Shown: piece by piece, positions 35,449-43,769 of the stretch
Position numbering within the stretch: position 1 is the stretch's first letter
Layout: each line of letters opens with the position of its first letter
From: CAVPJC01 sp963705155
Lineage (GTDB): Bacteria > Chloroflexota > Anaerolineae > Anaerolineales > UBA4823
DNA: 64,000 bases
NCBI GenBank assembly: GCA_963705155.1
Contig: CAVPJC010000003.1
Location: forward strand, 58,368-122,367
Reading direction: 5' to 3'
Program-made: the position numbers and the translations under genes
The notes under the pieces: model-generated
Seen by the model: only the letters and a program-made list of their open reading frames with translations
Told to the model about the DNA's origin: nothing
Databases searched by the model: none

Positions 35449-37914
35449 ATGTCTCTTAATAACAGCGGCAAGGAACAAAAAGAAACCATCGAGGTCAAGC
35501 GGCGGCGGCAGGGTGCATCCTCAGGGCCCGTTAGCGGGCAGCGCGCCGAAGCCCCTGCACGGCAGCGACCGGGCGGATCTGGCGGGGTTCCGCCCACCAT
35601 GGGAGGGGGAGGTTCACGGCCATCTGGCCTGCCGACCGGTGGCAGGCGCCTGCCGCTGTGGATGACGGTTGTCCTGCTGATCCTCTTTGTGGTCTTCCGC
35701 CTGTTTTCCGGCGGGGAGGAGCCAGCCACACAGGATAGCGGCGCCGGCCCCGAAAGCGTCTTCACCGAGGCCCCCGCTGTAGCGGAGGTGCAGCCCACCC
35801 GGAGACCTGCCCCTACCACCGCGGTGCGCACACAACCGGCGGGTTCAGCGCGAGGGGACACCTGGCTGGTGATGCTCTACCAGGACGCCGACGACCAGAT
35901 CCTGGAGCAGGATATCTATGTCGATTTGAACGAAGTCGAACGCGTCGGCTCCACCGATCAGGTCCAGATTGTGGCGCAGGTCGACCGCTTCCGCGGCGCT
36001 TATCAGGGCGATGGCGACTGGACCTCGGCCCGGCGTTACTTCATCACTCAGGATGACGACCTGGACCGCGTCCGATCACAGATGGTGGATGACCTGGGTG
36101 AAGTGAACATGGCCGACAGCGCCACTCTGGCCGATTTCGTAACCTGGGCAGTGCAGACTTACCCGGCCGATAAATACGCACTGATCCTCTCGGATCACGG
36201 CATGGGCTGGCCCGGCGGCTGGAGCGACCCTGCCCCTGGCGGGAAAGACACGAGCCGCGCTCCAATTGCCTCAGCCCTGAACGACAACCTGTACTTGATG
36301 GAGCTGGACCAGACCCTCGAAGATGTTCGCCAGCAGGCGGGCATTGACCAGTTCGAATTGATCGGCATGGATGCCTGCCTGATGGCCCACCTGGAAGTCT
36401 TCACAGCCCTGGCGCCGCATGCCCGCTACGCTGTAGCCTCGCAGGAAACCGAGCCCGCTTTAGGGTGGGCTTACACCGGCTTTTTGAGCGCCCTGACGGC
36501 TAATCCCGGGATGGATGGGGCCGAGCTGGGCCGCGAGATCGTGCAGAGTTACATTCAGGATGACCAGCGCATTGTGGATGACGAAGCAAGGGCCGAGTTT
36601 CTCCGCCAGGGTTCGCCCATGGGCGGCCTTTTCGGCTCGCTGAACGTGATGAGCGCCAACCAGTTAGCCCAGCAGATGGCGCGCAGCATCACCATCACCG
36701 CCGCTGACCTGACAGCCCTGCCCGAGCTGAACGACCGCTTCAACGACCTGGCCTATGCCCTGCAAAGCGTGGACCAATCGGCGGTGGCGCAGGCGCGCAG
36801 CTATGCCCAGTCGTTTACCAGCGTGTGGGGCCGTGAAGTACCCCCCTCGTACATCGACCTGGGAAACTTCGTTGAACTGCTCAAAAAAGAGACCCGCGAC
36901 ACTGGCCTGACGCAAGCCGCAGATGGCGTCCTGGCCAGCCTGTCGCAGGTTGTGATCGCCGAAAAGCACGGTTCTGGCAAGCCCGGTTCGACCGGCATAT
37001 CCATCTATTTCCCCAATTCCACCCTGTACCGCTCGCCGATCACCGGTCCCCAGTCTTACAATGCGGTGGCCCGCCGCTTTGCCGAAGAATCATCCTGGGA
37101 TGATTTCCTGGCCTTTCACTATACCGACCGCTCCTTCGAGCCAGCTGTCAGACAAAGCGTCATCCCCAGCCAAAGCGCCGCACAACGTGCGCCGGGCGCG
37201 GGTCAGATTGAGGTCTCACCCATCAGCCTGTCGGCTAATACGGCCGCTCCCGGCCAGCCGGTGCGCCTGACCGCTGATATTCGCGGCCAGAACATTGGAT
37301 ACGTGTACCTGTTCGTCGGTTATTACGACCAGGCCTCCAATTCAATCTACGTTGCCGACAGCGATTACCTGGAAAGCCCACAGACGCGTGAAGCTGGCGG
37401 TGTCTTCTACCCGCAGTGGAGTGCGGGTGAAACCTTTACGATGCAATTTGATTGGGAACCCACCCTCTTTGCCATCAATGACGGCAGCCAATCGGTGGTG
37501 GCGCTGTTTACCCCACAGCAGTACGGCGCCTCCGCAGAGGAGGCGGTTTACACCGTGGACGGCACCTACACCTATGCCGGCAGCGGTGAAGCGCGCTATG
37601 CCCGCCTGTATTTCCGGGATGGCCAGCTCAGGCAGGTATTTGGCTTCAACAGCCAGAATGAAACCGGTGCGCCGCGCGAGATCATCCCCCAGGCGGGTGA
37701 CACCTTCACCATCCTGGAGAAATGGCTGGACCTGGACGGCAGCGGAAATGTGGCCGCCACCAGCTCACAGCCCGGCGCTACGTTGACGTTTGGGGCCCAG
37801 ATGTTCACCTGGGAGGAAGTGTTCGCGGCCCAGGGCCAGTACCTGGTCGGCTTCGTGGTTTCCGATCTGGATGGCAATGCACAGCAGGTGTATGCACAGG
37901 TAACGGTGAGGTAG
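35449..37914 (+). CDS. Clostripain-type (C11) cysteine peptidase, membrane-anchored
   Basis: The protein (about 821 residues) has a short basic, Gly/Pro-rich cytoplasmic N-terminus, a single membrane helix (LPLWMTVVLLILFVVFRLF) and a large exported part. The C11 catalytic His is in LSDHGMGW (about residue 250) and the Cys in GMDACLMA (about residue 310). The C-terminal half looks like a beta-rich adhesion or Ig-like domain. A GTG at 35443 is an alternative start. It is probably a surface peptidase; C11 enzymes cut after Arg or Lys, often after self-activation. Confidence 0.85.
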   Translation: MSLNNSGKEQKETIEVKRRRQGASSGPVSGQRAEAPARQRPGGSGGVPPTMGGGGSRPSGLPTGGRRLPLWMTVVLLILFVVFRLFSGGEEPATQDSGAGPESVFTEAPAVAEVQPTRRPAPTTAVRTQPAGSARGDTWLVMLYQDADDQILEQDIYVDLNEVERVGSTDQVQIVAQVDRFRGAYQGDGDWTSARRYFITQDDDLDRVRSQMVDDLGEVNMADSATLADFVTWAVQTYPADKYALILSDHGMGWPGGWSDPAPGGKDTSRAPIASALNDNLYLMELDQTLEDVRQQAGIDQFELIGMDACLMAHLEVFTALAPHARYAVASQETEPALGWAYTGFLSALTANPGMDGAELGREIVQSYIQDDQRIVDDEARAEFLRQGSPMGGLFGSLNVMSANQLAQQMARSITITAADLTALPELNDRFNDLAYALQSVDQSAVAQARSYAQSFTSVWGREVPPSYIDLGNFVELLKKETRDTGLTQAADGVLASLSQVVIAEKHGSGKPGSTGISIYFPNSTLYRSPITGPQSYNAVARRFAEESSWDDFLAFHYTDRSFEPAVRQSVIPSQSAAQRAPGAGQIEVSPISLSANTAAPGQPVRLTADIRGQNIGYVYLFVGYYDQASNSIYVADSDYLESPQTREAGGVFYPQWSAGETFTMQFDWEPTLFAINDGSQSVVALFTPQQYGASAEEAVYTVDGTYTYAGSGEARYARLYFRDGQLRQVFGFNSQNETGAPREIIPQAGDTFTILEKWLDLDGSGNVAATSSQPGATLTFGAQMFTWEEVFAAQGQYLVGFVVSDLDGNAQQVYAQVTVR

Positions 37915-37952
37915 CTGGCGAGAGGACCTGACTAACTCGGGTCGTCAATCCT

Positions 37953-39359
37953 TTATGCCGGAAATTCGAGAATGACGCGGGTGCCTTTGCCCACCTGGCT
38001 CTCGATACGGATTCGCCCACCCTGAGCTTCTACAATGCCTTTGGCAATGGATAAGCCCAGCCCATTACTGCGCGTTTGGGCTTCGCCGGGCGGGCCTGCC
38101 TGGTAAAAACGCTCGAAGACATGCGGCAGATGTTGTGGCGGGATTCCACGACCGCTGTCTCGCACGATAATTTGCCTGGTCTTACCCTTTTGCAGGCTTT
38201 CCAGGCTGATCACACCGTTGGGGGGCGTAAACCGCACGGCATTATCCAGTAATATCAAGAGCACCTGGCGCAGGCGCGCTGGATCGCCCCAAACCACGCC
38301 ATCCGCTGTGGTGGTTTCCAACCGGATGTTTTTCTCCGCAACAAGCTTACCCGCCTGGTGAGCGATCTCTTCCAACAACTGCTTCACAGACAAGGCCTCA
38401 CGTGACATCTGCAGGCGGCGCGTATCCAGGCGGGAGAGCAGCAGCAAGTCATCCACCAGGTGGTTCATGTAATCCACCTCTCCCAGAATATCACCCAGTA
38501 GTTCCACCTGCTCGCCCTGCGAAGAGCTCCGCTGACCCACTTCGGCAGAAGCCCTGATTAACGTGAGCGGCGTACGCAGTTCATGGCTGGCGTTGGAAAC
38601 GAAGGCATGCTGCTGATCCCAGGCTCGTTGGGCTGGCCCCAGGGAACGTCCCGAGAGCCACCAGCTCCCCAGCCCTAACAGGATGGTACTCAACGTGCAC
38701 ACAAGCAGCAATCCCAGCAAGAACTGCTGGAGCAGGCGCGCCTGGTCTCCCAGGGGACGCCCAATTTGCAGTAAGAAGGGTCCATCCGGGCCAGAGAGCC
38801 GGTAGGTCAGCAGCCGCACCGGGCTGCCATTGACCTGGAGAACGGTGCGCAGATCATGCCCATTTACAGAGGCCGCCTGGCTGGCCTGCTCATCCAGTTC
38901 AAAGGGCGGCAGGCTGGCTCCAGCACTGGCAATCACCTTACCATCCACGCTGACCGGCAGCACGAAAATCGATGCGAGCTGACTGTCATAGCGCTCTTCA
39001 TCAGAGTGTTTCGAAGGCTCCGGCTCTTCTTCAGATGCTGCTTGGACAGAGTCATCGTCGGACTCTTCTTCGTTTGAATTTTCGGATGTCTTAGCCGGAG
39101 ACGTGGGTGTGAACACCGGTGTGGGGCGGGCTTGCTGGCCCAACCAGACCGCTTCAGCCTGCTGCAGCTCGTCAGGCGGCGTCAGGCCATACATGCGGAA
39201 CTCGCCCGCCATTTTGTACTGCAAAGCCAGGTCTGTCTCACGCTGAAAGTAGTATTTCAAAAACGAGTACGCTCCAAATCCGGTCAGCGCTACCAGACCC
39301 AGCGCAACCAGGATATAGAGTAGGGTAAGCTGCAATCTCAAGCGCCTAAGCATTTTCAC
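37953..39359 (-). CDS. Sensor histidine kinase
   Basis: The 468-residue kinase has an N-terminal membrane helix (about 9-32), an extracytoplasmic domain with an acidic Glu/Asp/Ser-rich stretch, and a second helix (LLGLLLVCTLSTILLGLGSW). These are followed by an H box (SNASHELRTPLTLIRAS), an N box (LLDNAVRFTPPNG), DSGRGIPPQHLPHVFERFYQ and GLGLSIAKG. No HAMP motif is obvious. It overlaps the response-regulator gene by 14 nt and forms a two-component pair with it. The gene pair faces the redox operon at 40255, a plausible target. Confidence 0.92.
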   Translation of the reverse strand: MKMLRRLRLQLTLLYILVALGLVALTGFGAYSFLKYYFQRETDLALQYKMAGEFRMYGLTPPDELQQAEAVWLGQQARPTPVFTPTSPAKTSENSNEEESDDDSVQAASEEEPEPSKHSDEERYDSQLASIFVLPVSVDGKVIASAGASLPPFELDEQASQAASVNGHDLRTVLQVNGSPVRLLTYRLSGPDGPFLLQIGRPLGDQARLLQQFLLGLLLVCTLSTILLGLGSWWLSGRSLGPAQRAWDQQHAFVSNASHELRTPLTLIRASAEVGQRSSSQGEQVELLGDILGEVDYMNHLVDDLLLLSRLDTRRLQMSREALSVKQLLEEIAHQAGKLVAEKNIRLETTTADGVVWGDPARLRQVLLILLDNAVRFTPPNGVISLESLQKGKTRQIIVRDSGRGIPPQHLPHVFERFYQAGPPGEAQTRSNGLGLSIAKGIVEAQGGRIRIESQVGKGTRVILEFPA

Positions 39360-40035
39360 TCACCAGGCTGTAGCCCAGGCCCCGGCGCGTCTGAACGGGA
39401 TCCTTCATTCCCTTGCGGTGCAGTTTCCGGCGCAGGTAAGAAATGTACACATCCACCATGGTGGGTTGCACATTACCCTCATACGACCAGACATAATCCA
39501 GGATTTGCTGGCGGGTGAGGGCCTGGTCTGGATGGCGCATCAGATACTCCAGCAGCGACCATTCAGTAGGGGTCAGGTCGAGCACCTGGTCACCCCGCCG
39601 GATGGAATGAGTGTGCAGATCCATCACCAGGCTGCCCACACGCAGCTCACGACCATCTACGGCCCGGTCGGTATAACGCCGGCTCAGGGCATGCAGCCGG
39701 GCTACCAATTCGTCAAAAGAGAATGGCTTGCCCAAGTAATCATCCACCCCGCTGTTCAGGCCTGCCACCCGGTCCTCTACCTGGGTGCGGGCAGTCAGCA
39801 TCAGGATTGGAACAGGGATGCGGGCCGAGCGGATCATCTGGCACACGGAAGGTCCATCCCGGCCAGGCAGCATCCAATCCAAAACAATCACATCATGCGC
39901 CCCGCGTAATGCAATCTCCACACCCAGATCGCCGTCATGAGCCACATCTACGGAAAATTTTTCCATTTCAAGCACTTTGCGCATCAAGGCTGTCAGACGC
40001 TTATCGTCTTCAATAATCAAAACTCGCATTTGCAT
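39346..40035 (-). CDS. OmpR/PhoB-family response regulator
   Basis: A 229-residue regulator with a receiver domain (acidic pair in IIEDD, phosphorylated Asp in VIVLDWMLPG, Thr in LMLTAR, Lys in GKPFSFDEL) and a C-terminal winged helix (LTPTEWSLLEYLMRHP, VDVYISYLRRKL, TRRGLGYSL). It is transcribed just ahead of the histidine kinase. The 219-nt gap to the divergent PepSY-like gene should contain its promoter and binding sites, though I cannot identify a clear direct repeat. Confidence 0.93.
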   Translation of the reverse strand: MQMRVLIIEDDKRLTALMRKVLEMEKFSVDVAHDGDLGVEIALRGAHDVIVLDWMLPGRDGPSVCQMIRSARIPVPILMLTARTQVEDRVAGLNSGVDDYLGKPFSFDELVARLHALSRRYTDRAVDGRELRVGSLVMDLHTHSIRRGDQVLDLTPTEWSLLEYLMRHPDQALTRQQILDYVWSYEGNVQPTMVDVYISYLRRKLHRKGMKDPVQTRRGLGYSLVSENA

Positions 40036-40254
40036 ATCCTTTAGAAACGCAATTTCAAGAAGAGCAGGCCCACCAACTTACTTTTTGAAATTCGACTTGC
40101 TGCTTTATAAGTGTACTCGTATTCCATTGGAAAAAGATTGGAATATCAGCGCCTTTTTTTTAGTTGTTTCCAATATTCGGCTGTTATCCTTACACGTATC
40201 AAGGCGTAAAAACCGATTCAAAAGGTACCCTTTATAAAAAGGAAAGGATTTACG

Positions 40255-40845
40255 ATGAACAAAACCGCTTTTATCATCTCTATTGCCCTTACCACGTTTA
40301 TCCTGCTGGCAGTGGGTGGGATTGTCTATATGGTCCGGGCCGCAGACACAGCCCAGACAGCAGCAACCGGACAAACGGGCGCAATCGAACTAACAGCCGC
40401 AACCAACAATGACGCGGCGGCAGTTGCCGACCTGCAGCAAGCTCTGTCCGACCGGGAAGCTGCTTACCAGCAATTGATCGCTGAAGCCAACACACGTCTG
40501 GCCCAGGCTCAACAAGATCAACTAGCGCTGCAGACACAACTGGCTGCCCTGCAACAAAGCAGCCAGGCATCTACGGCCCAGAGTATGGTCACCCCGGAAC
40601 AGGCAGCCACGATTGCCTCCGATTTTCTGGGCCAAACCAGCATTTACACAATCGAGCCTGTCACTGTGCAGGGTGTTATGCTCTACCAGGTGACTTTCAG
40701 CTCCGGCGATGTGGTCTATGTCAGCCTGGATGGCCAGGTGGTCGGCAGCATGGCAGCCACCCAGATAGCCAGCCAGAATCCGGGCGTCTCCGGCAGCAGG
40801 GGGCACGAACGCGAGCATGAAAACGAACAAGATCACGATGATTAA
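40255..40845 (+). CDS. Membrane-anchored coiled-coil protein with PepSY-like domain
   Basis: The 196-residue protein has an N-terminal membrane helix (residues 5-27), a Gln/Ala-rich coiled coil (DLQQALSDREAAYQQLI and onward) and a PepSY-like unit (TPEQAATIASDFLG, then VTVQGVMLYQVTFSSGDVVYV). The C-terminus is rich in His, Glu and Asp, possibly binding metal. AAAGGA precedes the ATG. It is first in an operon with a small anchored protein, ApbE and a ferric-reductase-like cytochrome, and divergent from a two-component system. PepSY units often accompany respiratory or reductase proteins. Confidence 0.65.
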   Translation: MNKTAFIISIALTTFILLAVGGIVYMVRAADTAQTAATGQTGAIELTAATNNDAAAVADLQQALSDREAAYQQLIAEANTRLAQAQQDQLALQTQLAALQQSSQASTAQSMVTPEQAATIASDFLGQTSIYTIEPVTVQGVMLYQVTFSSGDVVYVSLDGQVVGSMAATQIASQNPGVSGSRGHEREHENEQDHDD

Positions 40846-40877
40846 CAGCATCGCTCTGACAATACTAAGAGGTTAAG

Positions 40878-41282
40878 ATGGACAAGAAACCGAACCACCC
40901 ACGCACCGGTAAAGCAGATCTTCAGAGCGCCAAAAGGGTTGTGCTTACCCTGGCGGTAACCTCCACATTGGGGTTCTGGGCGCTCTTTTCCAGGCTAAAT
41001 CAGAATTCCACCAGCAGCTCGACCGACACATCTCAAGTTTCGGACGCGCTTCCTCAGGCACAGGTGGAAAACCGGGTTGTCCTGCAGTTACCACCCATGC
41101 CCACCCTGGTGCCAGCCCTGGAGTCGTCCCTGGCCGCAGCCTCCACAACGATCCAGCCTCCAGTGAATATCGCGGCTTCATTACCGGCCACAGGCAAACT
41201 CTTTCTGGGCGGCTCCAAACCTGACACCGCACCCGGCGCCCCGGCGCGCCGCGTTCCAGTGACCCGCACCCGCTCGTCATAA
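40878..41282 (+). CDS. Small membrane-anchored protein of unknown function
   Basis: The 134-residue product has one N-terminal membrane helix (about residues 18-35) and a low-complexity Ser/Thr/Pro/Ala-rich exported part. No FMN-attachment motif of the D-x-x-[ST]-[GA]-x-[ST] type is convincing, so it is not an evident ApbE target. Its stop overlaps the apbE start by 1 nt, so it belongs to the redox operon. Function unknown. Confidence 0.6.
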   Translation: MDKKPNHPRTGKADLQSAKRVVLTLAVTSTLGFWALFSRLNQNSTSSSTDTSQVSDALPQAQVENRVVLQLPPMPTLVPALESSLAAASTTIQPPVNIAASLPATGKLFLGGSKPDTAPGAPARRVPVTRTRSS

Positions 41283-42205
41283 TGACGCATCAGATTGAAT
41301 TTCAGGCCATGGGCTGCCAGATGCTGGCAGCCCTGGAGTATCCCACTCCACGGGTAAAAAGCCTGCTTGCCAGGGTGCCGGGCTGGTTTGAAACATGGGA
41401 AGCCTGCCTCAGCCGTTTCCGACCCGATAGCGAGCTGAGCCAGGTCAACAACCAGGCCGGCACGGAAATGCTTGTCAGCAACACATTTTGGAGTGTGCTG
41501 CAGGCCGCAGTCAAGGCAGAAACATTCAGCCAGGGTCTGGTAACCCCTACTCTGTTGAGGGAGCTGGTAGCAGCCGGATACGATCGCAGCTTCACAGACC
41601 TGGTCCCCGATCAGGTTAGGCATACTCCGTCGGTGAAGCAAGCCGGTCGGTTACAGACTGTTCAGCTCGACCCTCAAAAGCAGACTGTTTGCCTGCCAGC
41701 CGGGATAAGCCTGGATTTTGGCGGTGTTGCCAAGGGTTGGGCTGCCCACCAGGCCCTTCAGGGCCTGAAGCCCTATGGGCCGGCTCTGGTGGATGCAGGC
41801 GGCGATATCGCCATCAGCGGTTTGAAAAAAAATGGCGAGCCCTGGGCGGTTGGCATACAGAATCCACTCAAGCCCGGAGACAGCCTGGCGACCCTGCTGC
41901 TTGGCCGCTGCGGGGTTGCAACCTCTGGCACCGATCACCGCCGCTGGGTGCAAAACGGGGTTCAGAAACACCACATCATCGATCCGCGCAGCGGAGAACC
42001 AGTCCAGACGGATGTGCTCGCCGCCACAGTCATTGCCCCCAACGTACTCGAAGCTGAAGCCGCTGCTAAAACCGCCCTCATTCTGGGCAGCCGGGCCGGC
42101 ATGACCTGGCTCGATGCCCACCCAACTCTTGCCGGCTTGCTGGTAACCCACCGGGGGGAATTGATTTACACTCCCCGGTTTCAAAACTATCTTGAGGAAG
42201 TATAA
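41282..42205 (+). CDS. apbE: ApbE-family FAD:protein FMN transferase
   Basis: The 307-residue protein has the ApbE features: a core near LSRFRPDSELSQVN, SLDFGGVAKGWAA, LVDAGGDIAISG, GVATSGTDHRRW and HHIIDPRSGEP, ending with AEAAAKTALILG. It has no signal peptide or lipobox, so it may act on the cytoplasmic side unless the start is misplaced. ApbE transfers FMN to Thr or Ser of exported redox proteins. It overlaps the preceding gene and lies 2 nt before the cytochrome gene. No target with a clear flavinylation motif is encoded in the window. Confidence 0.88.
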   Translation: MTHQIEFQAMGCQMLAALEYPTPRVKSLLARVPGWFETWEACLSRFRPDSELSQVNNQAGTEMLVSNTFWSVLQAAVKAETFSQGLVTPTLLRELVAAGYDRSFTDLVPDQVRHTPSVKQAGRLQTVQLDPQKQTVCLPAGISLDFGGVAKGWAAHQALQGLKPYGPALVDAGGDIAISGLKKNGEPWAVGIQNPLKPGDSLATLLLGRCGVATSGTDHRRWVQNGVQKHHIIDPRSGEPVQTDVLAATVIAPNVLEAEAAAKTALILGSRAGMTWLDAHPTLAGLLVTHRGELIYTPRFQNYLEEV

Positions 42206-42207
42206 AG

Positions 42208-42933
42208 ATGACAACAGAGCCCAACGAAATCGATTCGATCCAACCGGTTGCCAGCGCGGGGGTATTGATCGCCGGGACCCTGGCCATTATCGCCGGGACG
42301 CTGGTTTCAGCCGTCGTTCTACCGGCCTGGCTGCCCGGATTGGTGACTTCCATACTGGGGGAGGCGCCAAAAGCCTACTGGTTCCTGTCGCGGGGAACTG
42401 CTTTCGTGGCCTTTGGGCTGCTCTGGGCATCCATGGCGTTGGGGTTGATCATCACCAACCGCCTGGCGCGCCTGTGGCCTGGCGGCCCGGTGGCGTTTGA
42501 TTTGCACCAGTATGTCAGCTTGCTCGGTCTGGGGTTTGGTCTCTTCCACGCCCTCATCCTGTTGGGAGATCATTTTATCAACTTCAACCTGGCCCAGGTG
42601 CTGCTCCCATTTGCAGCCCAAAGCTACAAACCTGTCTGGGTGGGTTTTGGCCAGCTGGCGTTTTATGGCTGGGGACTGCTGGTGGGCAGTTTTTATGTGC
42701 GCAAACAGCTCGGCAACAAGACCTGGCGCCTGATCCATTTTGCCAGTTTCCTGACCTTCGCAATGGTAATGGTGCACGGGGTTGTCAGCGGGTCGGATAC
42801 CAACACCATTTGGGGCAGCGCCATGTACTGGGCAAGCGGAGGCTCCCTGCTGCTCCTGGTTTTCTATCGAATCTTTGTCACAACAAGTTCGAATAAGACA
42901 AGTTCCAGAACCGGCGCATCCGCCCGGGCTTGA
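42208..42933 (+). CDS. Ferric-reductase-like transmembrane cytochrome
   Basis: A 241-residue protein with about six membrane helices and His residues placed for b-type haem: FDLHQYVS, LFHALIL, RLIHFASF and VMVHGVVSG. It matches the ferric reductase-like transmembrane domain without the flavin/NAD domain. It follows apbE by 2 nt, the usual coupling of a membrane haem protein with a flavinylated partner that moves electrons to the outside. It ends the redox operon. Confidence 0.8.
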   Translation: MTTEPNEIDSIQPVASAGVLIAGTLAIIAGTLVSAVVLPAWLPGLVTSILGEAPKAYWFLSRGTAFVAFGLLWASMALGLIITNRLARLWPGGPVAFDLHQYVSLLGLGFGLFHALILLGDHFINFNLAQVLLPFAAQSYKPVWVGFGQLAFYGWGLLVGSFYVRKQLGNKTWRLIHFASFLTFAMVMVHGVVSGSDTNTIWGSAMYWASGGSLLLLVFYRIFVTTSSNKTSSRTGASARA

Positions 42934-43087
42934 TTTTCTCTCTTATGGCGTAGAAACATGCAAAACATCACCCTCCCTTCGTGACAGATGGTGCATCCGC
43001 AATCTGGAGTATTATGCTTTAATAAATATAGAAAACACACTATCTCCAGAATACCTGTGGGGATTTTATCTGCACAAGGAGCTTAAG

Positions 43088-43585
43088 ATGTCCAAAACAA
43101 CCGAAGATCTAAAAGCCGCCTTTGCCGGCGAATCGCAAGCCAACCGCCGCTACCTGGCGTTTGCCAAAAAAGCCGATGATGAGGGGTACCCTCAAGCGGC
43201 GCGCCTGTTCCGGGCCGCCGCTCAGGCTGAGACCGTCCACGCTCTCAATCATTTCCGCGCCCTGGGTGAAGTCAAATCGACCGCCGAGAATTTACAGGCT
43301 GCCATCGGCGGCGAGAATTATGAAGTTGAAAGCATGTACCCTGAATTCATTAAGGATGCTGAAAGTGAAGGCGAGAAGCGCGCCCTAACTTCTTTCCAGT
43401 GGGCCTGGGAAGCTGAGAAAGTGCATGAAGCACTTTACAGGAAAGCCCTGGAAGGTCTATCCAAAGAGACGGCATTGATAGACACCTACGTCTGCCCGGT
43501 GTGCGGCTATGTCCATTATGGCGCCGTCCCCGAGAAATGCCCCATCTGCGGCACTCCCGGCAAACGCTTCGAAGCTGTGCTGTAA
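43088..43585 (+). CDS. Rubrerythrin
   Basis: The 165-residue protein starts at the ATG at 43088 with AAGGAG upstream. The ferritin-like diiron domain shows Glu15, E-x-x-H at Glu48/His51 and at Glu110/His113. The C-terminal rubredoxin-like domain has Cys136, Cys139, Cys151 and Cys154 (CPVCG and CPICG). Rubrerythrin reduces hydrogen peroxide in anaerobes. It is a single gene with its own terminator, and it supports an anaerobic host. Confidence 0.95.
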   Translation: MSKTTEDLKAAFAGESQANRRYLAFAKKADDEGYPQAARLFRAAAQAETVHALNHFRALGEVKSTAENLQAAIGGENYEVESMYPEFIKDAESEGEKRALTSFQWAWEAEKVHEALYRKALEGLSKETALIDTYVCPVCGYVHYGAVPEKCPICGTPGKRFEAVL

Positions 43586-43616
43586 CCAACACCGTCCCGA
43601 ATCAATAACCAGCCAT

Positions 43617-43650
43617 CCGCCCGCCATCCAACGACGGGCGGAATTATTTT
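43617..43650 (+). terminator. Terminator after rubrerythrin
   Basis: CCGCCCG (43617-43623) and CGGGCGG (43635-43641) make a 7-bp stem with an 11-nt loop, followed by AATTATTTT. Confidence 0.7.
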
Positions 43651-43742
43651 AGGACTTACGCACTTGGTGGGGGATTGGGGGTGTGTGGGCGGGCTTCGCC
43701 CGCCCACACACCCCCAACTCTCCCTTAAACTGCGTAACTACT
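43651..43742. mobile_element. MITE-like palindromic element
   Basis: The core is a perfect 20-bp inverted repeat, 43675-43694 against 43698-43717, with only TTC between the arms. It is flanked by short imperfect terminal inverted repeats, ACTTACGCA (43654-43662) and TGCGTAACT (43731-43739), one mismatch apart. There is no coding capacity. The ends resemble those of transposon-derived miniature elements, and the position between a terminator and a convergent gene end is typical. A target-site duplication is not evident. Confidence 0.6.
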
Positions 43743-43769
43743 GATTTATTCACAACAGAACGCCTGTGA

